Below, one piece after another: positions 1-11,860 of a stretch of DNA of 64,000 nt. The translations under genes were made by a program, and so were the position numbers. The notes under the pieces were generated by a model. The model worked only from the letters and a program-made list of their open reading frames with translations. It was not told the origin of the DNA and made no database searches. Every line of letters starts with the position of its first letter. The first letter of the stretch is position 1. This DNA comes from Chlorops oryzae (lineage: Eukaryota > Arthropoda > Insecta > Diptera > Chloropidae): NCBI GenBank assembly GCA_020466095.1, contig CM035808.1, positions 41,263,555 through 41,327,554 on the forward strand, in the 5' to 3' direction.

Positions 1-1235
1 TAAAAGGATTCGAATTTTGTTTTTTGAGTTAGTTCGGATGTTTTGAAGCCTCTTATCGGTTTGTGGTGTTTGGCCTTGAGATGAAAAAAAATCTAGAATC
101 AAACTTATTTATCTATCTAACTATCTATTTATTTATATATCTATAAAGCGGAGTAACTAAATATCTATCTATTTTCAGCATATCGAACATGTACAACAAA
201 AGCGTTACAACTCAAAATTTGTCAAGTTGGGGTTAATGCAAGAAATGTGTTCACAGATCACCTGTCTACCTAATCGCACACCCATAGTTGCGTTTTTGTT
301 ATTTCAAATCAGCGCAAAAAACAGGTATGCCAGTCTCTTCGTCATACAAATGCACCTAGACTGCATCGGTTAAACTGAGTTTTCTGAAAAATTACAATTT
401 TTGAGTTGTGACACTCTTGTTGTACATGTGCGATTTATACTTATTTATCTATCAATAAATTTTGTTATTTCATTATCTACCAATCTATCAATTGTATTGT
501 TAATAATTTGGCTTTTACCTTATTTAGGTACTTCATTTATTTTTTTACTAATCTTTCTATGTTTATAGCACGTATTTTTTCAAAAGCTCCTTTTTTTTGA
601 GAAATTCTTTTTTCTCATTCAGATAGATATTAATGAACTCTTTGTTTTGCCAGTTCTCGATTCATATAATTTATTTGGAATTTAAATTGATTCTTTCATC
701 TACATAAAAAGCTGTTTATTTCCTTGTCAATTTCATTCAATTTTCCTCTGACAATTTTCATCTGACAAAACAATGATTTGCCACAATAGAACAACTACCG
801 CATGCATTGGAAACTCGGAAAACCATGCCAATTTAAATAAATTAAACCACTTGCATACCTTTTTACATTTATGCATAAATTATAAATCAAGGCAATATGT
901 ATTTACATACAAACATTTCGAAAAAACCGTAAACATTTCTTTGAATTTAATTCGTTGAACTTAACTAAAATTTCCTGATTCGCAAAATCGTAACGAAAAC
1001 TCTCTCAGCAATGCGCTCAAGAGAGAAAAAACATTTAGAACAATTTACCGATCGCGAAGAGTGTGTAAATATTTTGTATATAAGTAATTCAAATCGAAAA
1101 ATAAAGCGACAAAAAAAAACATTTTCTATGATCAGTGATCACTTTTATTTATGTTTACTCAATTACCCCTCTCTCTCCCGGTATCCCACTCTCACTATCG
1201 TGTTAAGAGCATCTACAGAAGCTCATAAACGGAGA
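1..1235. other. Gene-free flank with a foldback repeat
   Basis: No coding exon is recognised here. Positions about 184-222 (CGAACATGTACAACAAAAGC and following) pair in inverted orientation with about 394-432, giving a foldback of roughly 250 bp with arms near 39 bp and a few mismatches. No convincing TSD was found. A TCTA/TATC-type simple repeat lies at about 110-170. The short ORF at 773-958 has no recognisable domain. Confidence 0.4.
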
Positions 1236-1262
1236 GCAAGAGAGAGAGAGAGAGGGAGAGAT
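1232..1262 (+). promoter_or_regulatory. GAGA-type (AG)n tract upstream of BCAT promoter
   Basis: A tract of AGAGAGAGAGAGAGGGAGAG lies about 85-115 bp upstream of the predicted start site at 1346. In flies, such tracts bind GAGA factor at promoters with paused polymerase. The sequence and spacing are seen; binding is inferred. Confidence 0.45.
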
Positions 1263-1343
1263 AGTCAGAATATGTAGTACATAGTGCCGCTGTGCGAAGG
1301 CGCATCGGTCTACAGATAAAGACCTGCTAAAGACCGGACGGCT

Positions 1344-1377
1344 TCAGTTTTTGCAGACACGCGGAGCAGTCAAGTTG
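1344..1377 (+). promoter_or_regulatory. Candidate Inr + DPE core promoter
   Basis: TCAGTT at 1344-1349 matches the insect initiator TCAKTY with A+1 at 1346. AGTTG at 1373-1377 matches the downstream promoter element RGWYV at exactly +28 to +32. No TATA box lies at -30. It would drive a roughly 350-nt leader ending in a 10-codon first coding exon joined to BCAT. A start here is inferred from motif spacing, not from transcript data. Confidence 0.5.
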
Positions 1378-1699
1378 TGGTTAAAAAAAAAGAAAACAAA
1401 CAAGTCACATTATAAATTGAATATTTAAAGAAAAAAGGAAAAAATAAAAGCGAGAAAATATCAAAGTGAAAAAGAATTTCAATCAAAAACTTTGAATAAT
1501 TTAATTTTTTTTATTCACAAGTGAAGTGTTTTCATAATCGTTTCGAAGCAAAAATTCCAAAATAAATTCAAGAGATTTTTTTAAGTGAAAAAAGAAAGTC
1601 TTTTTTAAGGCTTTATTTTTTTTTTTTTTATATATAAGGAGAACTTTGTTTTTGCACTGAAGGATATTCGTTGCAGAATAAAAATATAAATAATTAAAA

Positions 1700-4600
1700 A
1701 TGCATACAAAAGTTGCAACACACGCTAAGGTTAGTAAGGTTCGAATTCAATAATAATTTATAAATGAGCTTGCAAAAAAAGAAATTTATTTTGTATGAAT
1801 TTTTTTTCTTTCTTATTTTTCTTCTTTATTTCTTTTTATTTAATTAAAAAACGAGTCCACATTAAAAATTCATTGCTAAAAATATCACGATTCTTCGCTT
1901 TCCGTACGTTCTGCAAGTGACAATGCCTTCCACCGAGGCACAATTCGAAATAAATTTAATATTTGCATCCGCTTATGTGTGCGTGCGTGTCTGAATGTGC
2001 ACGAATGTGCAAAATAAATGTTTACAAAAGACGTCGAAAAATGAAAAAATCGCGCCTAGGGACCGTTTCGCACACGGCCTTTGAAGTTTAAGGGCACACA
2101 GCACCTCGAAGGAGACACAAAGCCGCCGCTCAATAAATTATTGCAAATTAAAATAAAATATACATATTATGTATATATGTATGTACATGCCTGCATTTTT
2201 TTTATTCTTTAAAATTTTTCAAAATTAAATTAAAAATCAATTTTGCGTTAAAAAAAAAAAAAAAAAAAAAAAAAACTTAAATCCAGCCTGAACTCGCGCC
2301 TTACTGCCATTGATGTGGTCGAGTGTGCTTCGATTTGTTCGCGATTTTTTCGATGTCGGCCGTAAATGAGCTGAGCGTCATTAAAACATTCAGCATAAAA
2401 TTTATATGAGTCGACAATTCGGCTATCTCTTGTAGCATTCTCTTATCATGAGGCGTTCATTGACAAAATAATTTTTGATATTTCAATTTTAAATTAACGA
2501 AAAACTAAAAATCATTCGAAAAAGTGTCCCAAAATAAATTCCAAAATTCGCTTGTCATCTTTAAAGCAGTTTAATCTAAATTATTGGAATAAATCTTATC
2601 GGATTCATGTCAGCTTCTCTGGTTTTTTATTGCTCCATATTTTTTATTTAAAAACCATTGCATTTTTTTTTTAAATATTTGTTTGAAATATTTTTTTTTT
2701 TGTTTTTTCATTATAAAGACGAGCAGTGCTTATTTGTTCAGCTTATGGAATGTGTTATTTTTATTGTTGCTGTGTCAGGGTTTTGAGCCGTTAAAAATCG
2801 AATCGCTCGATCGGATCGTGCAAACAAGTTTGTGAAATATCACGAGGTTCAGAGGAGGTTTTCCGAATCGTAGCAACCAGACTGACGGTCTTCAACCTAG
2901 TTTTAACATATTAAAGGTTTAAACTTTCAAATGATAGTCTTCAGGTTAAAATCAGTTTTAGTAATATTATATGAATATATTTTGAAAAATTCGGATAAAT
3001 CAAAGGCATTTCATTGAGTTAAGCTGGGACGAACACTAAAAGAATATATTCCACAATTTAAACTTTCGATGTTCTTAATCCGAGTTGAAGACTACGACCC
3101 TTAATTTTCTAACGAGCGTTATTTTCTATTATGGGAAGAATATATTTTACTTAATGGGAAGGAAAAGATTGTACAGCTTTCTGGGCTGATAGCTTAAGGT
3201 CTTTTGGGCAAAACTTCGGATCACAATAATAACAGTCACCCCCGGGATATACATACATACTAGGCATGCCAATCCCGGGATCCCGGGATTTAAAAAAATA
3301 TTAATAAATAGTTAAATTCGTAGAAAAAATCGGACAAAATCGTTTAAATCTGTTAAATCGTTTAGTCGAAGTTAAAATATATGGAATATATGGATGTGTT
3401 AATCAAACTTTTGTTGAATAGCCAAGAAAACCACCGGGACTAATCCCGGGATCCCGGATTTTGGGATCCCTAATACATACATATTGTAAGTACTCCGTCA
3501 ATAGATGTGGGAAACGATTTGATCATAATTATTACAATACAATATTGAAATATAATGGCACTATTTTTGATGCAATTTCCGGAATGCTTCTATCCTGGCA
3601 CAACTGAATGGATATTTTAATAATTATAAGCACATACATACTTATAAATAATTGTAGTGAGAAACCCCGATTTTTCCAAAACAATTTCAAAACAAATACT
3701 CTTCATTTGGAGAGAAATGGGTGTCAGACTCAAAACAAAACAAAAACAATCTTTAAAAAAATCCCTAAAATAAAATCTTTTCAAACGCATGAAACGAATC
3801 GCATCGCATCGCACGTAGGCAAAGACTTTCTATCACGAAATGCATCTTATGTGTGTATGTGTGCATGTGCATTTGAAACAGCCTCAACTCAAGTAAGAAC
3901 AACACCATGCATTGCAATAATAGCTACAACACATGAGGCACAGTCTTGCTTGTGCATTGAACCACCCATAACGCATTACAAAAAAAAAAAATTTTGAGAA
4001 AACGGACAGCAACCCTTGGCAATGGCAATCGTATTTGCTTCGAATAATATACTTATGCACAAGGCGTATACATATATAATATTTTCCTTTCAAAAAGCCT
4101 ACTAGGCTTCTTCTCCTTAAAAATGTTGTGTTTCATCTTGTAATTCTCATTTACTTAATCATTTCGGATGAATATATAGTCAACGAAAGGCAGTTTTGGA
4201 TTAGCTTTGCGCAGAGGCGATATCGTAAACAATGAGGTTTTACCGAGTTGCGATAATTGGCTAGTTGAAAACTTTAACCAATACCCCGCCACGTGGACGT
4301 GAAATACCGTCCGCTACGGCAATTTTTGGAAGCCCGAGAGGGCTCGTAAGTAATACATTGCAAAATTTCTAAGCCCTTCACTGGTGTTGGCACAAATTGT
4401 TAAGCACGCTGTGTTATTATGTTGCGAATAGGAGAAAGCTGCCTTAAATTTCGCTCCTTGTTAATTGAATGGAATTTCGGCCAATCACCTTTCGTTCAAA
4501 CGCTTCTGGAATCTTTTATCGCGCCAGAGGAAAATTGGATTTTTTGCTTCTTTTAAATCATATGAAACACCGTGATACAAAGTGAGCAAGATAGCGCCAT

Positions 4601-7600
4601 TTGGTGGGGTACCGCTATTTTGTGAGCATTCGCATTATTTTTGTTTCCCATGCTAAAGTATAGTTGTGACGTTGGGCTTAACATGCAAAACAACAACAAC
4701 AAAGCTCTCATTTTGTATTTGTGACATCATCGGGCTGAAATGGCGCTATCTTGTTTTCTTGTATCATGATGAAACACTTGATGATTGCTGGATAATGGGA
4801 GTTTTCACATTTTGAAGGATTTTTGAAATATATTCTTAATCAAAACACACACACACAACACACACTACTTTCAAATTTTAAAAGGGAGATTTTAGGATCG
4901 CTTTGACGTTGACAGCCGCCCTGTTGTAGTCAGTCGAGCTAGCTAACCCAAAACTGTCGATTTCAATAGCCACTGGTGGCGGGGACCAGTCCCTTTCCTA
5001 TCCACAACGCTGTCTACTTTACAATGTTAATGTCATTGCCGGAGAAGGGTCGTCATTTCCCAGCAGGAAATCTCAGGCTCTTGAAATACTCCGCACCAGA
5101 GTACTCAAAATAAAACAGATTCACATATGAATGGCGAGTACACTAAAGTTTACTCCCTTTGAGATCGAAGGTGGATGAGTTCATTCATTAATGAATGCTT
5201 GCTGCTAAGACTCTTGCTCAGAATAATTTTTTTTTTTAATTTTTTTTAAATATTTATTTTTCAATTAAAAATTGTTGTTGTGATAAATCCTATGCACGCG
5301 TTTCACAAAAACTTGAGCAACCAAAAATTGAAGTTAGCTTTTTGACGAAGACATGAAATTTGCATGCTTAGCGTAATGGTTAAGACGCCGACTTGCCAAC
5401 CCAGAGATCCAGCGGTTCGAGGTTCAGCCAAGGCGAGAAAATTAAAAAAGAAATAAGAAAAGTAAAAGTTTTTAAATAAAGAAAACAGCAAAGAAAGCAG
5501 AAAAAAACAACTTATTTTTCACAAAAAGCAGAAATACTCCCTTTGGGAGTACTCTATTATTCTATCTTTTTGTGTACAGAAAAGATTTTTTTTTAAAAAT
5601 ATTTTACAAATCAAATTTCTTACTGCCAGTGACCGATAATTAATATTAAGAATTCTTTCTTATTTTATCAGGATCTCCACTCAAACTAAATAAATAAAAT
5701 AAAATAAATATAAATAAAGTGGCTAGTAGCGAATTACTGACTACAGGGCGTGGATAGCCGAGGGGGAAGTGGCGATAATAAACCGGCAACACTGATATGA
5801 AATGTATTCAAATATTTTGCGCGAAAAAAAACTTGTTTAAAAAAATAAAACAGTCCGACCGACCTTGACTTGTTGGCACAATGGTTGGCATAGTTTTTAA
5901 ACCTAATTTACCACCAAACTCGCCCATAAATTTGCTCAGTCTTTTTTTTCCAATAATTCATTATATAAAAAGACGAGTTCTTTGGGCAAAGCTTGTATCA
6001 AATCCAAAATCTTTGGGGAACTGTGTCTCAATATAATCAAGCTGTAACATAAGCCAGCCTTATATTTGTGGCGATGGTTATGATTTGGCGGTTCCAAATT
6101 CTCATCGTGGGCTTTGAGTGGAGACGCTCAATTCTCAAGATTGGCAACAAGTGCAGGGACGGCATTAATTTTTTTTTTTTTTTTACTTTTTTTTTATTAT
6201 TGTCGAAATTTTTCCACAGCGTAGGTACAGCAAATCCAATTTAAAAGCCACGAACTTTTGTGACATATGCCCTCCGATCGGACGTTGAACTTACAATTCC
6301 TACTACGCCGTTTATACGCGAGAAGCGCATTCACCACAATTCGAATAGAGCTCATTAAAAATGTTAATTTCTGAAATTGAAAGCGATAAAATAGCAAACA
6401 ACACATAAATTGGATGGGAGGAAAAAACGGATAAATAATAAAATTTTTATTTACTTGCAGGACATATTCCGTAACCAGCATCGGTTCAAGCGATTAATCG
6501 AGCAAACGATTCGGTTATGCAGCACACAGAATTTAAAAGCGCTCGCTGAGCAACAGCAGAAAGCACAAAACGATGCGGATTTCAGGATAACAACATCAAT
6601 ACCAGCAGTCGGTTATGGTACACAGCCAGAGCCAATTGAACATGATGCGGACATAGGGCAGCAGTTTACGGCGTCACAAATTTCCGTGCGATTGGCCTCC
6701 CCGCAGCAATTGCAACCGAAACCGGATGGCGATGAAGATTTGGGCTTCGGACGCCACTTTACGGACCATATGCTCAAAGTCTACTATCACCGAAGTTTAG
6801 GTGGCTGGCAAAGACCAGAGATTACGCCTTTAGAAAATTTGGTCATACATCCAGCAGCTAAAGTATTGCATTATGCGTTAGAGGTGAGTTTTGATCGTTG
6901 TCATTCTCGAAATCGTTACAAAAATTCATAGCTTGTATATATATATAATAGTGGTCACAAACATTCCAACAATCGTTTATAACCTTTCAGTAATAAAGAG
7001 GTCAACTTACCCAAAAGGAGTAGGTACTCTGAAGATACTCGTAATATGACTACTTAAAACTTTAGTGTTTTATACTGTATGAGAATTGACTAGACCTGGA
7101 GAGGCAATGAGTGGTCTAGAAGAAGTGTAGTTAGAAAATTAGACAAACTCGTAAAAATGGGACAATTACCCTCTAATTCGACACAGTAGGCCTACTCATG
7201 GAGCAGTTGAATTGGGGAGTGGTTAATTGTTAATATCAGCTCAATGTTAAACAAGTAAGAAAGCTAAAGTCGGTAATGTCCGACGCTCTAGATGTTACAA
7301 GATCCGCACAAAACTAGTATAGCCAGCTTACGCTGGGTATAAAAAGACATATTTTTGTGACTAGTTGGAGAGTAGTAGGAATTACTGCAGGGTACCTATG
7401 AGGCACTATAACCGAAAAGAAAAAGAAAAGAAGCTTCAATAGAGCAGTCTCTTAAATGCCCTTCCAGCACTTTACTTCGTGAACTTATAATTTAATCGCT
7501 TTCTCGTCTTAGTACAATTAATTACGCCAAATTGAAATTTATGAAAGCAACTTATATAGGGAGACACTATGCAGAAATTGCGATTTAAAAAATTTTAAAA

Positions 7601-9029
7601 ACAAAAAATTCACATATTTTCTTAGACGAAACACCTTTCATGCCCTTTCAAGATTATCGGATCGGCAAAAATTCCCGTCATTTCTTATCAAGAATCGATA
7701 GATTGCATGAAATCGCATTTTTCACTCATGATTACTTGATAATACTAAGTATTCCGAATTTGTTTTAATTTTTGTATTTTACTAAATTCCAGATTTTTGA
7801 AGGCATGAAAGCATATCGCGGAGTCGATGGGAAAATTCGAATTTTCCGCCCGGAAATGAACATGAATCGTATGAATATTGGTGCTAAACGTTCCGGTCTA
7901 CCGACATTTGAGGCTCAAGAATATATCAAATGTATGTCCCGCCTAATTTCAATCGATTCCGAATGGGTCCCTCATAAGGAAACAGCGAGCTTATATATAC
8001 GTCCCACACTTATTGGCATTGACGTAAGTGAAAATGAAAATCCTTATTTAAAAAAAAAAAATAATTATCAAATTTTGATCAACAGCCGACGTTAGGTGTT
8101 GCGTCTTCGGACTCCTCACTGTTGTATACAATTCTAAGTCCTGTTGGTTCCTACTTTAAGGCCGATCAAAAAGGTGCAGTTTCATTATTGGCCGATCCAA
8201 AATACGTGCGCTCGTGGCCAGGCGGTGTTGGCAATCGCAAAATGGGCTCCAACTATGCACCGACGATAAGGTAAGCTATCGGTCGAAAAAAATATGTTCG
8301 CCATGTCCACAGCCAGTTGCCGATTAGCTATCTGTTAAGATATTCAAAAAACTGAAATTTCGATCGCTAATAAAGTAACTTGATTTAAAAAAAAATTAAT
8401 TTAAGTTTTTAATTTAATTTCAGAGTGCAGAAAGAAGCCACTTCGAAAGGGCTGCAGCAAGTGTTATGGTTATATGGTGAAGATCATCAGCTGACTGAAG
8501 TTGGCACCATGAATATTTTTGCTTTCTATGTTGACGATAATGGAGGTGAGCTATTTGAACGATATGCGGATCCTAAGAAAATGTTCTTACCTTTATTGTT
8601 TTCCCCTCAGATAAAGTACTAGTCACACCACCATTGAATGGATTAATTTTGCCTGGTATTACAAGAGATTCAATACTCGCTTTAGCACGCAATGGAATAG
8701 GTTTAAGGTCAAGGAAGAATCCATAAACATGAGCCAAATCATTCAATTACTTGATCAAGGCAGGGTGAGTAAAAAAATCCCTTTTTTTTTTCAAATCAAA
8801 TTTTATATTTATGTCCATATTGTACTAATTTTAATAGTTACTGGAGGTTTTTGGAACTGGGACTGCCTGTGTCGTAAGCCCTATCAACCGAATTAGTTAT
8901 TTGGGTCAAGACTTATACGTTCCCACCATGGAACAGGAGAAACCCGTGCATGAACTTATACGCGAAACATTGATGAGTATACAGTATGGAAAAATTGATC
9001 ATCCATGGGCGGTTGTGATCGATGGCTGA
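1700..9029 (+). CDS. Bcat: Branched-chain amino acid aminotransferase (BCAT), 7 exons, with an apparent frameshift
   Basis: A PLP enzyme that moves the amino group between Leu/Ile/Val and 2-oxoglutarate, probably mitochondrial. Exons: 1700-1729, 6461-6883, 7793-8023, 8086-8270, 8424-8545, 8611-8764, 8838-9029, all flanked by GT/AG. About 445 aa. FEGMKAYRG opens exon 3. The PLP lysine is K280 in GNRKMGSNY, followed by [17 protein letters not shown] (about 304-320), ILPGITR and [12 protein letters not shown]; the C-terminus is shorter than the human enzyme's. The N-terminal stretch [18 protein letters not shown] is basic and suits a mitochondrial presequence. Exon 1 is linked only by phase and donor quality, so it is less certain. 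In exon 6 the frame breaks near 8691-8705: one base appears missing before FKVKEE, otherwise translation stops at 8724. All downstream splice phases fit only if one base is counted there. Confidence 0.88.
3261..3472. mobile_element. hAT-type MITE, 8-bp TSD ATACATAC
   Basis: 212 bp. The left end TAGGCATGCCAATCCCGGGA pairs with the right end ending TTTTGGGATCCCTA, and GATCCCGGGAT motifs lie inside both ends. Flanked by identical ATACATAC at 3253-3260 and 3473-3480. The TIR start TAGG.. and the 8-bp TSD fit non-autonomous hAT elements. No ORF. Confidence 0.75.
4571..4768. mobile_element. Short TIR element with 9-bp TSD ATGAAACAC
   Basis: 198 bp. The left end CGTGATACAAAGTGAGCAAG with ATAGCGCCATTT pairs with the right end AAATGGCGCTAT ... 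TTGTATCATG. The flanks are ATGAAACAC at 4562-4570 and 4769-4777. A 9-bp TSD suggests a Mutator-like MITE; an 8-bp hAT reading is also possible. Non-coding. Confidence 0.65.
5369..5424 (+). repeat. tRNA-like sequence (SINE head)
   Basis: TAGCGTAATGG at 5369-5379 matches a pol III A box and GGTTCGAGGTTC from 5414 matches a B box at tRNA-like spacing. The flanks do not form a full acceptor stem, so this looks like a tRNA-derived SINE fragment, not a functional tRNA. Confidence 0.45.
7250..7356 (+). repeat. Deleted copy of the AAACAAGTAAGAAAGC...GGGTATAAAAAG dispersed repeat
   Basis: Both ends of the family are present: AAACAAGTAAGAAAGCTAAA near 7251, and GCTTACGCTGGGTATAAAAA ending near 7350. 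TTACAAGATCCGCACAAAAC is close to the sequence at 59068-59090. Longer copies lie at 58818-59120 and 62866-63924. It sits in BCAT intron 2. Confidence 0.55.
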
Positions 9030-9815
9030 TATCTCTCTAACTAAAAGATGAAATACTTTCTAAAATACCTGTAAATATTGTGTAAGATATCAAGTGAGAT
9101 TTTTAAGGAATTGTGGTTGATTTTAACTTTCATTTGAATTCACCACAAATCATAAAATGAGATTTGTATTAATAGACTCGAAATCATAGACTTTTAGCTA
9201 TTCTTTAAGTGCTAGCTCTAAAATACTCGAATTTTATATTTTCCTTTTTAAGCGTTATTTAAAAATGTATCCAACCAGTTAGTCTTAAGCAAAAAGGCAT
9301 TTAAGCAAATAATATTTATTTAAATTACACCTAAGCATATATATAGGTACTTGTAGTGAGTGTCTTAATTAAGTTTAAACTATTTTTTGGCCTTTGGTAT
9401 TCGTGTGCAATACAAGGAACTAAACTGCAGTATAGACTTTCGGTAATATACGTATTTTCACTAAAATACAATATACATATGTATATGCTCAGGGGAAGCA
9501 AGAAATGAAATCCATTTTAACTAACCAACAACGTACCGGAAAAAAGTGCATTTATTAGATTTAGAAGTTTGAAAGAGGAAAAAATAATCAAAATTATATT
9601 TCCAGTAGTTAGTATTAATTTTTTATTTGTGCATTCTCATTTAAAAAAAAATTTGTTTTAAATATTTTTTATAAATATTTTGCCTTTAGACTAGTCTTTT
9701 TTTTTATGGAAAACGTCTTAAAAACCAAAAAATCAGTTATATGAATGTATATATATACATATTTATAAAAACACATCACTCGCCTAAACTATAAATAACA
9801 AAAGTGTGACACGAA
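9030..9815 (+). other. BCAT 3' flank / probable 3' UTR
   Basis: AT-rich sequence without ORFs. AATAAA motifs occur, for example at 9876-9881 in GAAAAATAAAAAATTC, but I cannot tell which is used. Confidence 0.35.
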
Positions 9816-11860
9816 ACGAAATTTTATAATTGAATTCAAATTCGAGAAAACGATATCAATGAAAAGAAATCGAAAAATAAAAAATTCTGCAAAATCTGCA
9901 ATTGGAACCACTTTAAATATTGCCTTTTTATTGCTGATGAGTCACAGTCACAAAGTGACGAAACATGGCCACATCCGCCAACCGTGGATGCCTCATGAGA
10001 TTTGAGCTCGAATATTTTTCAAAATATTCACTGAAAAAATACAAATTCGGAACCGCTTTTTAATAAATTCTAAAAATTAAACATTTCCTTATCATAATAG
10101 TCGCTCTGTATATTCTTTGGTTAGCCATTTTTCCATTTTGAAAAATTTTTAAATCTAGAAAACCATCAGAAAAATAACGGATCCGGATGGAATGTAATTG
10201 TGTAAGTGTGTACCACTGAGAGGAAAAACCCAGCAAAAATTTACCCTTACTAATCAATTGGAAGTAATTTGCGCCCGCAAACAAAAAGCTTGAATCCAAG
10301 TGTTGGAATTTATTTGGAATTCAAGTGTAAATAACCAAAACGGCTCCCTTTTTATTCAATTGGATTTGAGATTGAAAAACATATAAATCCAAGCATTCGA
10401 ATTAAATATTTTCCAAGCCAAAACAAGCAGTAACAATCCGATGTAGGCGGGTTCAATCCCCGCTGCGGCGAGCGTTATTTTATTTATATATATAAATTTT
10501 TGTTTTTTTGAACTTAGGAGGATAAAATATAATCATTTAAATTATATTTCAAAGTTAGTAGTGAATTTTAGCTTTGCATTCATACATTTTGGAAAAACAA
10601 AAATTTGTTTGTGAATTATCCATTTTTTGAGACGGATAGGAACTAAATTTTGAACTTTAGACTATCTTTTTCCTTAAGTGGATAAAATTTAAAATCTCAG
10701 ATATCAGTTTATAGTCGAATTATATCTAACATATTTTTGGAAGAATCGAACATCGACCTCGGGCAATCCAAACTATACTAGAAGATTCAATAATGTGACC
10801 CGAATGTACGATACTATTAAATTATAATTGAGATTTGCGAAGATTCAGAAATTAACGTATTCATCAATTGAATATTTGAGAAATTGAAAATATAAAAAAT
10901 TTGCAAAATTCATGAAACAATTGAAGCACTTGTAAATATTGCTTATTGTATTGCTGGATAGTCAATGTCACAAAGTATCGAAAGATGGAATCGCCAACGA
11001 ATGATGAACTCATTGAGATTTGAGCTTGAATATTTTTCAAAGATTAATTACTGAAGAAAAAATGCAAATTCAGGAACGCTTATAAATTAATAAATTCATA
11101 AAAATGTAAAATTTCCTTATCATACATAGTCACTCTGTATCAAAATTCTTCGGTTAGCCATGTTGTCCATTTTGAAGAAATTTATTAAATTATGAAAACC
11201 ATCGAAAAATAACGGCATCCAGGATGCGAATGTAAGTCTTGTGTAATTGTACCAAAAGGAAAAAACGCCAGAAACAATTTACCGCTTGACTAATCATTGG
11301 AAGTAATTTGCGCCCGCACAAAAAGTCTGAATCAATGTATGGAATTTATTGAGCAATTCAAGTGTAAATAATCACAAACGGCTCACTTTTTATCAAATTG
11401 GATGTTGACGCTGATTGAATAAACATTAAATCCAGCATTCGAATTAAGATATTTTCATCATAGCCTTTAAAACAAGCAGTAACACATCCGATTGCGATGG
11501 TTTTAATCCCCGCTGCGGCAGGTTGATATTTATTTATTTCATCTATAATTTTGTTGATACTTAGGTAGAATAATAGTATAACATGTAAATAGATAGTCAA
11601 AACTTAGAGGAATAACTAGCTTTCATCCAAACATTTATGGAACAAACAAATAATATCGTTTGTGACCACGATGTGATAGTACCGTTGTACGTTTTTGACG
11701 AGGTGATAGGAACCTAAGATTGATGATAACTGATCAGCTTCTTTCTCCCAACTCTAAGTGGATAAAATTTTATCTCAGAATCTTATCTACGTCCAATTTT
11801 TCCTCAACTTTTTCGACAACACGCGACAGTAATCGCAATCGAGCTCTACCAGAGTGTGAA
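9816..11860. repeat. Diverged direct duplication A/B (about 1 kb each)
   Basis: Copy A (about 9816-10780) and copy B (about 10780-11860) align throughout, in the same order. Shared landmarks include GTCACAAAGT (9948 and 10968), GAGATTTGAGCT (9998 and 11014), GGAAGTAATTTGCGCCCGC (10260 and 11300), AACAAGCAGTAACA (10423 and 11471) and ATCCCCGCTGCGGC. The differences are dominated by 1-5 base indels. GGTTCAATCCC at 10450-10460 resembles a pol III B box, so the unit may have a tRNA-derived part. Confidence 0.65.

Larger units (their letters stand above)
1730..6460 (+). other. BCAT intron 1 (4.7 kb)
   Basis: Donor AAG|GTTAGT at 1730; acceptor TTACTTGCAG ends at 6460. It contains a 26-base poly(A) run near 2250, two short TIR elements (3261-3472, 4571-4768), one tRNA-like sequence (5369-5424) and several poly(T) tracts. 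The ORFs at 3608-4093 are AT-rich and match no family I recognise. Confidence 0.55.

Noticed and set aside
773..958. 61-codon ORF as a small gene
   Set aside because: No Kozak context, domain or splice support; composition equals flanking DNA.
1011..1277. 88-codon ORF before the BCAT promoter
   Set aside because: Its end is encoded by the GAGA tract, it lies upstream of the Inr, and it resembles no protein I know.
5090..5560. TIR element suggested by AGAGTACTC and GAGTACTCT
   Set aside because: The matching ends are only about 9 bp and no TSD could be found.
8691..8700. Alternative splice donor at AATAG|GTTTAAG explaining the BCAT frame break
   Set aside because: The sequence after it continues to encode conserved BCAT residues up to a better donor at 8765, so a base loss is the simpler reading.
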